Origin: Conidiobolus coronatus NRRL 28638 | Taxonomy: Eukaryota; Entomophthoromycota; Entomophthoromycetes; Entomophthorales; Conidiobolaceae | Length of the DNA: 20,331 nt | Direction of reading: 5' to 3' | NCBI GenBank assembly: GCA_001566745.1 | Contig: KQ964498.1 | Location: 69,361 to 89,691, forward strand | Shown here: piece by piece, positions 1 to 9,647 of the stretch | How positions within the stretch are numbered: the first letter of the stretch is position 1 | Layout of the letters: each line of letters starts with the position of its first letter | Program-made: the position numbers and the translations under genes | Notes under the pieces: generated by a model | Database searches by the model: none | What the model was told of the DNA's origin: nothing | Seen by the model: only the letters and a program-made list of their open reading frames with translations

Positions 1-413
1 TTTCATATATAGTTAAAATATGTATAGCCTAAACGTTATTTATAGTAACTGAGTTTAAATTAAGATATTTAATAGTATGAAATGAAGCTAGTATGTTAAA
101 GTGAACATTCAGTTAAAGAGCTCACAGATTCACCATCGAGATTTCATTTTATGCTTAAACCATTAAAGCTCTAAGAATGATTAGTAATCGGAGCAAACAT
201 AGTATAGCTTAATACATTTATAAGCTTAGAGATATAAACTACATTACATCTGCAATCAAAACTGGTTAGATTAAATTGAAACAGAATAACTAATAAGAAA
301 TAAATTTAAGTCATGTGAACATCAGTAATCATGCATTTTTAATCTAATTAACTAAAAATGTTATAAATATAGTACGTGGAGTCGAAAGTTGTTTGTTGTT
401 TGTTAGTTAAAAA
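1..413. other. AT-rich intergenic region upstream of the aminoacylase gene
   Basis: I see no coding exon, RNA gene or repeat in this stretch. It is AT-rich throughout. The last 100 or so bases are presumably the promoter and 5' leader of the plus-strand gene that starts at 414. I recognise no specific factor site. Confidence 0.5.
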
Positions 414-1703
414 ATGAAGTTTAAATTTAATATATCGTTTCTTATCCCTATTTTGGGCTTGAATATAGTAATAGCACAATCAAGTATGAATAATGTAGAA
501 ACTCAAGATGGGAGTGAAAAGCTCTTGATCCAGAAATTACAAGAATATGTGAAGATAAAGACAGTGCACCCTACTCCAGATTATGCCAACTCAACTAAGT
601 TCTTGGTTGACTATTCTAAAGAACTTGAACTTCCCTCTCGAGTTATAGAATGTGTCAAGGGAAAGCCATTAGTAATCATGACCTGGGAAGGGAAAGATCC
701 TAAGCAGCAGTCCATTCTTCTGAATTCTCATTCAGACGTTGTTCCGGTATCTTTACCAAACTGGAAATGGGACCCATTCTCTGGAGAGTTAACAAAGGAC
801 AGCGAAGGTAAGCAGATAATTGTAGGTAGAGGAACACAAGATGTGAAAGGAGTTGGGGTTTGCTACCTCGAGGCCATTAGAGCACTTAAAAAATCAAATT
901 TTGTCCCAAATAGAACTATCCATGTTGCTTTTTCACCAGATGAAGAAATTGGTGGATTTGATGGAATGAAGTGCTTTTTGGAATCAAAAGAATTCAAAGA
1001 GTTAAATGTTGGGTTTTCATTAGACGAAGGAGTTACAACTCCTTTGAACGAATATAAAGTATATTATGGTGAGCGTGTTACTTGGGCCATTAACGTGACC
1101 GCAAATGGGGATACAGGACATGGGAGCACATTTGTCAAAAACTTGGCATATGATAAGTTTCATAAATTTTATGAGCGCCTGAATAAGTTTAGAAGCAAAG
1201 AAGAGAAAAAATTAGAGTCAGCAAAAGCAGCAAATATCGGAGAGGTAACAACTATTAATCTAACTGTTTTAAAAGCTGGAGAGGCCTCTAATACCGTTCC
1301 TGATACTGTTAATGGATATTTCGATATTAGAGTTTCGCCTAAAACTAACTTACCAGAGCTCAAATCCAACTTGGTTAAATGGGCTAATGAAACAGGCGTA
1401 AGCTTCTACTATCCAAGAGGAACGCCTGCACACGCAATCACTGACTATAAAGACACTACTTGGTGGAAAGCTTTTACAGAATCAGCTAAACTTCATAATG
1501 TCACATTGAGTCCTGAAATATACGTTGGAGGAAGTGATTCGAGATATCTACGTGAGAAAGGCATCCCAGCATTAGGAGTTAATCCTTTTAGAAATAACCC
1601 TTACTTGGCTCACAATCACAACGAGTATATCAAAGTAGATTCTCTTATTGATGGATACAAGTTTTACAAAGTACTTATTCCAAAGCTATCTAATTCTATT
1701 TAA
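414..1703 (+). CDS. Aminoacylase-1-like M20 family metallopeptidase, predicted secreted
   Basis: Single-exon gene of 429 residues, close to the roughly 400 of aminoacylase-1 plus a leader. The family (M20A, ACY1) hydrolyses N-acyl-L-amino acids to an amino acid and a fatty acid or acetate, using two zinc ions. Family motifs are in order: HSD at 106-108 (first zinc ligand and neighbouring Asp), GRGTQDVKG at 138-146 with the bridging Asp 143, SPDEEIGG at 174-181 with the catalytic Glu pair 177/178, LDEG at 203-206, GHGS at 235-238 at the dimerisation-lid domain, and AHNHNE near 399-404 with the C-terminal zinc His. Residues 1-22 (basic start, hydrophobic core, then IAQ/SS) look like a cleavable signal peptide, so the enzyme probably goes to the secretory route, cell exterior or vacuole; cytosolic animal ACY1 lacks this. 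The ATG at 414 is the first in frame. It could also be a carboxypeptidase S-like enzyme, but the motif spacing is closer to ACY1. Confidence 0.9.
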   Translation: MKFKFNISFLIPILGLNIVIAQSSMNNVETQDGSEKLLIQKLQEYVKIKTVHPTPDYANSTKFLVDYSKELELPSRVIECVKGKPLVIMTWEGKDPKQQSILLNSHSDVVPVSLPNWKWDPFSGELTKDSEGKQIIVGRGTQDVKGVGVCYLEAIRALKKSNFVPNRTIHVAFSPDEEIGGFDGMKCFLESKEFKELNVGFSLDEGVTTPLNEYKVYYGERVTWAINVTANGDTGHGSTFVKNLAYDKFHKFYERLNKFRSKEEKKLESAKAANIGEVTTINLTVLKAGEASNTVPDTVNGYFDIRVSPKTNLPELKSNLVKWANETGVSFYYPRGTPAHAITDYKDTTWWKAFTESAKLHNVTLSPEIYVGGSDSRYLREKGIPALGVNPFRNNPYLAHNHNEYIKVDSLIDGYKFYKVLIPKLSNSI

Positions 1704-2653
1704 TACTATTAATTCGATTCTGTATCTTGTTACACTTGGTTCACTTTAAGAATATCGCTTGCTATTATATGCTTTCTTGTTACTAATTTGAATAAAAATA
1801 AAAATTCAATGGTATTTAATGATATATTTATAAATGTTTGTAATGTATTACTAGCTGTTATATATGTATAGTTTCAGTTAATTTAGCCCAAGTTTGTATA
1901 AACTCTGCTCAAAGTTTTAATTTTAATATAAGCAAGTTATTATCGTATATAGTCGTTATTTAAAAGAGAAGAGTTGACAATATCATATTAAAATACTATA
2001 TTATTAGCTTAATCTAACAAATGAGAATTTTTATATGCATAAAGCATTTAAAAACCTATAATGTTGTAGACACGCCCTATAAAAAATTATATACAAAATT
2101 TCATCGATTTAACTGGAATCTCTCAATAGATTTAGATTATAAATGTATTATATAGTTTAAAGACTACCAATACTTTGTTAGCTTTTATAAGAAATAACGG
2201 CATGAACTGATGTTGACGCATATCAATTGTATTATAATAGCTCTAAAGTTACCTAATAATGAATATAGTTAGCAATCAACGTAATAGCTGCCTTTGAATT
2301 AATAAATTATGATCATACTGCGCATTTGTATTTAGATGTTAAGTTCTAGATAGAAAATATGCTATATATAACTAGTAAATTGTCATTGTTTTTGCTAAAA
2401 TTTGCAAAATATTAGTTATTTTAATCAAATTTATTGTTAAATTGTATTACATAATTTGAAATCCCATAAAAATAAAACGTAAAATATCAAATTTAAAAAT
2501 CATTCCCCTCGAAATTTTGATAGTAAAACGATAGTCCATTGACAGAATAACAGTAGATTGTATATAATTTTAAACACATATTTAATTATTTTATTTTTAT
2601 TTACTTCTATACACTCCCACACAATTTCTACTAACTTCTACTGCTCTGCCAAT
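1704..2653. other. AT-rich intergenic region
   Basis: Apart from the AATAAA near its left end I find no gene or clear repeat. An open frame runs into the downstream gene from a TTG at 2558 and would encode a hydrophobic leader, but it has no ATG. The region probably holds the 3' UTR of the aminoacylase gene and the promoter of the gene at 2654. Confidence 0.4.
1791..1796 (+). terminator. Poly(A) signal AATAAA of the aminoacylase-like gene
   Basis: A canonical AATAAA lies 87 nt after the stop codon of the aminoacylase-like gene, in a T/A-rich context. It is the best candidate for its 3' end signal. Confidence 0.45.
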
Positions 2654-3318
2654 ATGTCTAATCAACAAGCACAACCTCACAACTCAAATAACTCAGGGAC
2701 TGAGCAAATTAATCAAAGTAATTTTGTTATAAACTCTCAGTTTTAACTTTTACTAACTATATACTCTTTATAGTGCTTAAGCTAGCGATTGAGTCCAACA
2801 AAGATCTCTACATTGAAAATTTACTCCGAACCATTCGCGCTTATAGAAAAGAAGTTGAAAGGCTTAAATTCAAAAACTCTTTGATAGAGGTAATATTTTT
2901 CTATCCTATTATCTGGATATTGCTAACTTTCGATTTTTAATAGGATGATTATACAGAAACCAAGAAAAATTTAAAACAGAGCAAAAAAGACTCAAAGTCT
3001 AAAGAATATTATCTCAAGAAGATATCCAAACTTTCTAAAGAAAATGACAGGCTGTAAGCTATTCATGATAATATATCTAACTACAACTAACTTTATCATA
3101 GAATAAAAGAAAATAGAAAACTGAAAAAAGTCTCAGATACATCTTCCTATCCATCACATCCAACACCTATTAGCTCAGATGGAACATCTCCTCCTCCTTC
3201 TGAATCAAGGCCATTGACGCCTCCAGATCACCCAATTGCACACCATATGCAGCAAATGGCAGACAAATTAAACTCCCTCAAATCACAATACTTAAACCTT
3301 GACTCTAACTGGAATTAG
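2654..3318 (+). CDS. Small coiled-coil protein of unknown function, four exons
   Basis: Predicted exons are 2654-2717, 2774-2889, 2944-3053 and 3102-3318 (intron phases 1, 0, 2), giving 168 residues. Splice sites are GTAATT/TAG, GTAATA/TAG and GTAAGC/TAG, with CTAAC-like branch sites in each intron. The protein has a polar Asn/Gln-rich start (about 1-21), then a strongly helical Lys/Glu-rich segment (about 22-105) with heptad-like Leu/Ile spacing, then a Ser/Pro-rich linker with TPPDHP, and a short C-terminal helix. I do not recognise the family with certainty. The segment AYRKEVERL and its downstream EYYLKKI faintly recall the TFPT/IEC3-type helical subunits of the INO80 chromatin remodeller, but coiled coils match many things. 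Its intron phases and third-exon length equal those of the next gene. The ATG at 2654 is chosen because the upstream in-frame extension has no ATG. Confidence 0.6.
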
Positions 3319-4708
3319 CTACATTAATCCATACATCTTTTTCATCACATTGCCCATTCTTTCTAACATGTTATTTAATTATTGCTATATTATCTATTAT
3401 CCCTGATAATAAACTGATATTCACTATTTTTAATTAGCCACGTTACAATTTTATTCAGCTCAAAAGATTATAAATAACTTATATCAAAAGAATATTTAAT
3501 AATGTAATATATTTGATAACTGCTTTAATATATACTTGCTAATAATATTCTTTCCATTCAAAAAGTACTTTTTAAATCAAGCATTAGCATATTTTACACT
3601 TTTTGAGCGAATCTTTAGCATAATATATATATATATATTCTATATCAAACTTCTAAATTCTAAATAGGCGAAACATTATGTAAGATATTATTAATATAGC
3701 CAATATTTAAGCGCGGCATGATAGAAAAAATCAATGGTTATTCTGCAAATGGCTATAAGCGTGTATACGAGTTATATTATAGAAATTAGTAAATATTTCA
3801 GCTTATAATTGATTAAATATGACTAAAATTTTAAAGCTCGATATTATATAATATATATTATATAAAACATAAGTATCGTGCTCAAATGTAACATGTTTAA
3901 TTTCGCAGAATTTATAATTATATTATTAATACAGAATCATTTATATAATAATTTTTAAAAAATAACACAAATTTCAAATAGATTGCATAGAATATGAGCA
4001 GAGGGTTTGTTATTAAAAGCAAGGAAGCTTGATATGAAGCATAGCCTGGTATTTTTCTGCTAACACCGTTTGCATATAATATTATTATAGACATATGGTA
4101 TATTGGTATTGATTATTGATTACATCATTTAACGTCTTTGCTATATATACCATTTTGCATCAAAACAAGTGTTTAAATCCAAATTTTTGATTGCTTATCA
4201 AATAGTTGCTCTAATAGCATCAAGGTCCCATACTTTTTCTGCTCAACTATCAAATTAATTTAAACTTTGGATTTTTCTCTTTCAAATTATCTCAATTTTA
4301 AAAAAAATTGAATTAAATCTCCATTATCCAATGGTTATTCAATGTAAAATTATTTAACCAATCAAATTCAGCTAAAATCAATTTCTTTCAATCACTGGCA
4401 ATAATGATCATATTAAACATCGATTTCTAATTTTGTCTCACTTTCCAATTTACAATTAAAAATCCATCACTCTTCAAACTCCTTAGTTATTTTTTTGACT
4501 CTGCCATAGTCAATAACAATATTTTTGAGTATTTATTGCTATTTTCAGAGTTAAAATAGTAAAAGCTATTGAGCTTTTTCAGCTAATTATAACTACTTCG
4601 GCATAGTATTTATCAAAGTTGACCTTTTTAACTCATCAACTTCCAATATTATCCTAAAAAAATTGTTTTTGTATTGGATTTTATTTGCTTAGTCTGTAAT
4701 TCTACAGT
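3319..4708. other. Long AT-rich intergenic region
   Basis: About 1.4 kb without a supportable gene. It contains a short (TA)n run near 3621-3638 and a perfect 22-bp AT-only palindrome at 3844-3865, which base composition alone could explain. The right part (about 4150-4700) is richer in C and T on the plus strand than the rest, as expected for a promoter and 5' leader of the gene at 4709. Confidence 0.4.
3408..3413 (+). terminator. Poly(A) signal AATAAA of the small coiled-coil gene
   Basis: AATAAA lies 90 nt after the stop of the 2654-3318 gene, the first such hexamer downstream. Confidence 0.35.
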
Positions 4709-7175
4709 ATGGATGCAAACAGGGATTTGGTACTTGACAAAGTAAAAAAAGTCAAAGAAACGGTTACTGAGATCAATCGCTGCTTTAAATTTGTCAAATT
4801 TGCCAAAGATGGTATTATTTTCATTATTTTATTTAGATAATGAAATCTAACAAAAATTTTACTATAGAAATGGACAAATTTAAAAAATTAAATGAAGAAT
4901 CTAACGTAAAAGTATTAAATCTTCAATCCGAGCTACAAGAAAAAGACGCTCAATTAGCTCAAGCTCAGATTTCAATGACTAATTTAGCCACTGAAGTTAA
5001 TAATTTTAAAACTAAAGATAAATCTTTTGAAGTATTTGTATATCATATATATTTATAATCATACTAATTTGTATTGTTTTAGACTCTAACTTCCCAGTTA
5101 AATCATAAAATAGCAGAGTATAAGGAGCAACTAGATTTATATCGGGATATTGAAGACCAGAATAAAAAGCTGTTAAAAGAAAACTCCAAGCTGTAATATT
5201 AATTTATCATTATATCGTTTTCTATCAAGTATTTACACATATTTTATTTAGTAAAAATGAAAAAAACTCCCTTGGTGCAGAAATCTATGAATTGAAAAAT
5301 AGGATCAAAGAGAATGTCACTAACCAAGTAAATCCAACACAAATTAATGAGCTTCAAAATCAGAAAGATGAACTTCACTTTTCCAATATGAGATTAACTG
5401 CAGAAAATTCTCAATTAGTGACACGATTGCACAAAGCAGATGAAGAATTAAAGAGCTTTCAGCAAAAGTTGGCAAATATAGATACAGATTATTCCATGTT
5501 AGAGGAAATGGTTTCAAAAGCTTTCGCAGTTGATAAAAATACTTTAATCACAAAATCAGACAAAAATAAGTACAAATTGAAGGCCAAAACTCTCAAAGCA
5601 AAACTTTTAAATGCCAATACTAAAATCTCGCAGAAAAATGAAAAGTTGAAATCTGCTAAGAAGAAGATACAGCAATTGATGACATATATAAACCAATCTG
5701 CTCTAAGTCCATCAATGACATCTATAAATGCACCACCTACTTTTAACGATACATCTAATATTGCTCCATCGTCAACATTGATAGATGGGCAGATTCAGAA
5801 TCAAACCATTACCCATTCATCCATAACACCTCACGATTCACCTGTTCCTAATTTGAACACTTCATCTAAGGATGTAGTTCAGCAACATAGACAAGATACA
5901 ACAAATTTCGATATAGATAGCATATTTAATGATAACGATAATGACCTCACTTCATCAAAGGATAATACTGAACCTAACAAAAATCAAGTGATAAATGGGT
6001 CACCAAAGCATAATAGCAATGTTTTGAGTCAGTCAGAGTTCCATGCATTGACTCAGTCTATCATGGATGACCTTCTTTCCGATGATGACAACGAGGATGA
6101 AAATAATGAAGATCCTGTACCAGCAACTCCTGACTCAACTACTCTAAAACGACCATTGCCAGTAAGCTCAGCCTATGCTATCCAGCCTCAAGTTAGCAAA
6201 CTGGCTAGATCTAAAGATCCTGCTGGAGATCGTATTCAGCAAATGAAGTCAAAAGCTTTAAAAGCTTCTCAATCTACAACAGCCTCTTCAGCTATTATTG
6301 CTCCTACATCTAACTCTTATTTCAACTACTATCCCAGATTTACTATTGAAACAAATCTTAAACGATTACTGCAAAAATTACCATTCACAAAAGGTCTCAC
6401 ATCTCTCTACGTAAAAAACTGTGAACCTATGGTTAAAGATTTGGAGGCTATTTTGATAAGCATTCTAAAGCTAGTCAAGCAATCATCCATTGGTCAATTG
6501 AAAATGGGAGAGTCTATTTTTGAGTCACTTGATGAAGTTTGGGTAAACTCTGTATATCAAGTTCCGTTGAGTACAGATTTAGAAGATTTAGAATACAGAG
6601 TAATAATCAGCCTTGTACTTTTCAACACTCACTTTCCTAGATACAATATAATTGAATACTTGATGGATCAGCTACCGAAGCATATTCTAGATCCCGTTGA
6701 GAGTTTAAAACAGCCTTTATCATATATTACTTCACTATGCCAAATATTTATTTCACTCTGCAAAATTACTGAAGATTTTACTAGATGCCGTGTATTCTTT
6801 TATGATGTTCTTACTCTTTTTGTAGATTGTCCATTTCAGCTACGAGTTTTATCTACTATTGCTAGCACCCATCCTGAAGCTATCTCTTACTCAGAATCAA
6901 ACTCTTCACATTTTAACATGTTTTTAAATGTTATAGAATCCGCCATTGCTGGTATATTTATGGCTGACCCAAATGCTGATGATGGGCTGTATCAAATATT
7001 TATTGACAAGTGTAACTGGAACCTATTACATCAATCGCCTACCTTGTTTGAATCCATTGAAAAGCTTTGCGAGCTTCAGCCTGATCCAACAGACTCTAAA
7101 GAAAGCATAGACTTTTTGATTGAGCAATCACTAACCATTGGCAGAATATTTGGATCAGAGCAATTGAAATTTTAA
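4709..7175 (+). CDS. Coiled-coil protein with ICE1-like C-terminal domain (candidate little elongation complex subunit 1)
   Basis: Predicted exons 4709-4811, 4868-5031, 5083-5192 and 5252-7175 (phases 1, 0, 2) give 766 residues. Residues about 35-275 are an almost continuous Lys/Glu/Gln coiled coil. Residues 275-480 are Ser/Thr/Asn/Pro-rich and disordered, with an acidic patch at 398-413 and short acidic-hydrophobic motifs (FDIDSIF). Residues about 484-766 form a compact helical domain. From memory of the family, its segment LCQIFISLCK (621-630) followed by an Arg, an aromatic and then DCP about 20 residues on resembles the C-terminal domain of animal ICE1 (KIAA0947), the scaffold that with ICE2 and ELL drives snRNA transcription by RNA polymerase II; a later KCNW-containing helix and the terminal IGRIFG helix also fit. 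This is pattern recall, not an alignment. Other large nuclear scaffolds are possible. The coiled-coil calls and gene structure are firm. Confidence 0.5.
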
Positions 7176-7206
7176 ATCTAATAATTATTGTACATTTTAA
7201 TAAGAT

Positions 7207-7212
7207 AATAAA
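7207..7212 (+). terminator. Poly(A) signal of the ICE1-like gene in a tight convergent spacer
   Basis: AATAAA 31 nt past the stop codon of the plus-strand coiled-coil gene. The opposing gene ends at 7257, so the two 3' UTRs must overlap. Confidence 0.4.
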
Positions 7213-7241
7213 TTATATCATATATCGTAATATAAAATAAA

Positions 7242-7247
7242 TTTATT
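7242..7247 (-). terminator. Poly(A) signal of the PPCS gene
   Basis: Read on the minus strand this is AATAAA, 9 nt past the PPCS stop codon at 7257-7259. It faces the plus-strand signal at 7207-7212. Confidence 0.4.
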
Positions 7248-7256
7248 ATTCCTCTT

Positions 7257-8542
7257 CTATTCTTTCAAGCTAGATTCGAAATTCTTAATGTATGTTTGAT
7301 GCATTTGGACTAACTTGGGAACAAACAAGCTTTCAATTTCCAATTTAGAATCAATTTGTTCAGAAGTCAAGTTAATTTCTTCAACTTCATCTTTAGTCAC
7401 AAATAAAACACGGTTTTTTCTAGTAGTTAAAAGATTACCAATTACCAATTGATGCTGGTAGCGATCAATAGATTGCTGGCATTTAGGAATGAGAAGCTCA
7501 GGATCAGTTTCAAGCTAAGATTTAATTAGAATAAATATAGATATATTAATTAAAATTGGGTTACTTTGAAAGATACAACGAAAGCTTTTGAGGCCCAAAG
7601 CTTGACTAATGGCTTTAAAAACTTGGGAACCTTTGCCAAAGTAATAACTAGATCTCCTTTGCTAGATTGAATTTTGTGTTCAACCTATATAAAGCTATAA
7701 ATATGATATTTTGACATTATTATGCAAATCATACCATTTGATCGCTAGGAATAAAGAAATCAGATACAGCAGCTGCTAAATAAAATAAAGCATTGTGCTC
7801 AAGCTGATCAAGGGTTTTGGTGGCTCTTGTAAGGATGAATAAATAATCGGACACTGTTACAAAGGGAATTTCAAGCAATCTTTGCTGCTCTTTGACCTAA
7901 TTGCATTGTTAATCTCAATTGTCTAATAGTATATATTTATATCAAACTGTATTATATTTCTTCAAAATAGTCTTGAGTTTACCAGAAACGTTAGGAGTGA
8001 CTAAAGCTCTGATTTAATACAATGTTATTAATACGTGTATATAGTACTACCTTGGATAGTATCTTCATCTCCATCTTTAAATCCTAAATAATCTAAGAAA
8101 CAATTGGTGGTGTGACTGTAGTGTCTAGTGAATGGCTGAAGACTAAATTGTCTATGTAAGAAAATTACATGATAGCCGTTATCTAGGAAATATGTAAAAA
8201 TAAGAATTAAGGATAAATAGAATGGATATTGAATAAAAACAGTATTATATATAAATATGAAAAGGATATTCAGCAGATGTAGCACCTCTGGTACCAGCAG
8301 AGAAATTATCTATATAACGAACAGTTTGATATTCTAAAGGCACAGTTGTACCACCGCTCTAAATCAATTTAATATTAATAATTAATTAAAAGAGTTTTTT
8401 GCTAGTTTACAGTAACTAAAACAACGGGAAGGTTCAGTTTTTTGGCTTGCTGAATGAACTGATTAATTTGTTCTTCAATTTCATCTAAATTCGTAGGAGG
8501 AATAGATTGAGATAAATATTCTTCAGGATCAATAGTGGTCAT
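7257..8542 (-). CDS. CAB2: Phosphopantothenate-cysteine ligase (PPCS/CAB2)
   Basis: Catalyses the second step from pantothenate to coenzyme A: ATP- or CTP-dependent joining of 4'-phosphopantothenate to cysteine, in the cytosol. Minus-strand exons are 8542-8411, 8358-8270, 8193-8051, 8006-7948, 7896-7735, 7684-7565 and 7514-7257, giving 320 residues (human about 311, yeast about 365). Diagnostic motifs are SGGTTVPLE at 45-53, the nucleotide-binding [18 protein letters not shown] at 60-77, HVIFLHR just after, [11 protein letters not shown] at 181-191, EHKIQSS at 197-203, [10 protein letters not shown] at 214-223 and [10 protein letters not shown] near the C terminus. Five introns are ordinary GT-AG introns of 44-52 nt (one with an unusual GTTTGA donor). 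The second intron (8269-8194) is AT-AC and looks U12-type; only its removal restores the conserved SAEYFLDNGY. The 3' end faces the ICE1-like gene with 81 nt between stops. Confidence 0.93.
8194..8269 (-). other. Candidate U12-type AT-AC intron (minor spliceosome) in PPCS
   Basis: The 76-nt intron begins ATATCCTTTT, a full match to the U12-type AT-AC donor consensus, and ends TTTTTAC. A TCCTTAAT element (minus strand, about 8212-8205) matches the U12 branch consensus TCCTTAAC at all but the last base, with its branch A about 13 nt before the 3' end. Joining 8270 to 8193 gives Glu-Tyr-Phe-Leu in frame and completes the conserved PPCS motif. No GT donor lies between the SAE codons and the first in-frame stop, so a normal intron cannot give this protein. 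Confidence 0.85.
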
Positions 8543-8909
8543 TTTATAAATTAAAATTTAAAGATTATTAGCAAATAAAATTATAATTAGTTGTCTAATA
8601 CTGTTTTAAATTGACTCTCTTTTCACTTACAATTATTATTTGAAACTGAGTAGTACAAATTATGGGTTAGATGCTTAAAACAATTTGCAATTCTGGTTAT
8701 GTTAAAATATGTGATCGTAATAGCTATTACAAAGCAGTAAATATACAAATATATCCAGTTTTTCAATATCACTTATATTAATTAATATGCAAGCCATTCT
8801 CTCACCTTTTTAAACAATATCATGTCACTTTTCACTAAGTTTCGATTAAATATATATAAATACAAAAATTTAACTAGTTAATATAGACATCATTTTAAAT
8901 ATAATGGCA

Positions 8910-8938
8910 TTAATATAATTAATATAATTAATATAATA
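8910..8938. repeat. Short tandem repeat, about three units of AATTAATAT
   Basis: A 9-nt AT-only unit is repeated about three times head to tail. It is a minor microsatellite-like feature in AT-rich intergenic DNA. Confidence 0.6.
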
Positions 8939-9058
8939 TTTGAATGCTCTATATTTTTGAAAAAAGCCACTTTTTACAACGATTTTATTCTGAGTTAAGT
9001 TGGTAATACAGCTGATATTAAATATACTTCATCAAAAAATGCTAATATTTCAATTTTG

Positions 9059-9190
9059 TATATGAGCGATTCTGGTCAAAAAGAGATAAATTTGTCCCAA
9101 ATTTTTTAAAGTCAAATCTACAATATTTTTATTTTTATATGTTTAAATCGTCTAAAAAGTCTCTTTTGTTAGTTAAAGCTGACAAAACAG
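9059..9190 (+). repeat. Dispersed repeat, copy A
   Basis: This stretch aligns by eye with the end of the window (20198-20331) over about 130 bases. Shared blocks include TATATGA, TTTGTCC, CAATATTTT and CTAAAAAG/TTAAAAAG-like segments; in the first 39 positions 30 match without gaps. Both copies lie in intergenic AT-rich DNA outside genes. Ends of the unit are not resolved. I find no coding capacity. Confidence 0.55.
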
Positions 9191-9647
9191 AGTTTTAATA
9201 TGATATTATGAGCTAGTATCTATTAAATAAGTGCCATAAATACTAATAGCTTGCCTATACTACGGCTAAAATTTGAACTGAGTTCATACAAAACTAAATC
9301 AAATTAACCAGAATTACTCATAATAATATCTTTGATTACTCTACAGTTGACGTGAATAGTTAAGTTATTTAAAATAATAGTATTTAATCGAATAATGTAT
9401 TAATTATTATATTTTAACACTTGATAGTTTTGGATTAGTTTACAAAATGCAGCTGATATATATGTAAATAGAATAAATGAAAATTAGATGTTTCGGCAAT
9501 AATGTATGAATTTATGTAAAATATATTCGACCATCTTTTATATTAAAATAATATTTAAGAAGGTTACAAATTTGATTTGGAAGTACTTCAAACCCAAGAA
9601 TAATGGCCACTAAGTAATATAATTTTCTATAAAGAAGTTATATTATT

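Larger units (their letters stand above)
8543..9647. other. AT-rich intergenic region with one copy of a dispersed repeat
   Basis: No coding exon is supported here. It holds the PPCS promoter (right of 8542), a short 9-nt tandem repeat near 8910-8938, and the dispersed repeat copy at 9059-9190. I see no clear AATAAA for the minus-strand gene ending at 9648. Confidence 0.45.

Noticed and set aside
1169-1369. Minus-strand open frame within the aminoacylase gene
   Set aside because: Shadow of the well-supported plus-strand gene, no family resemblance.
2558-2653. In-frame N-terminal extension with a signal-peptide look upstream of the small coiled-coil gene
   Set aside because: It starts with TTG and has no ATG; hydrophobic residues arise easily from AT-rich DNA. 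The ATG at 2654 is a better start.
3844-3865. Perfect 22-bp AT-only palindrome
   Set aside because: In DNA this rich in alternating A and T such palindromes arise by chance; no other support for an origin or binding site.
8194-8285. Open frame running through the PPCS intron with a hydrophobic start, looking like a small membrane protein
   Set aside because: It begins at a GTG, and its hydrophobic part is the AT-rich AT-AC intron; only the downstream half is real PPCS sequence in the same frame.
8284-8285. GT donor in the RGA codons of PPCS paired with the AG at about 8184 as a normal intron
   Set aside because: This would delete nine residues of the conserved GATSAEYFL motif; the AT-AC join keeps them all.
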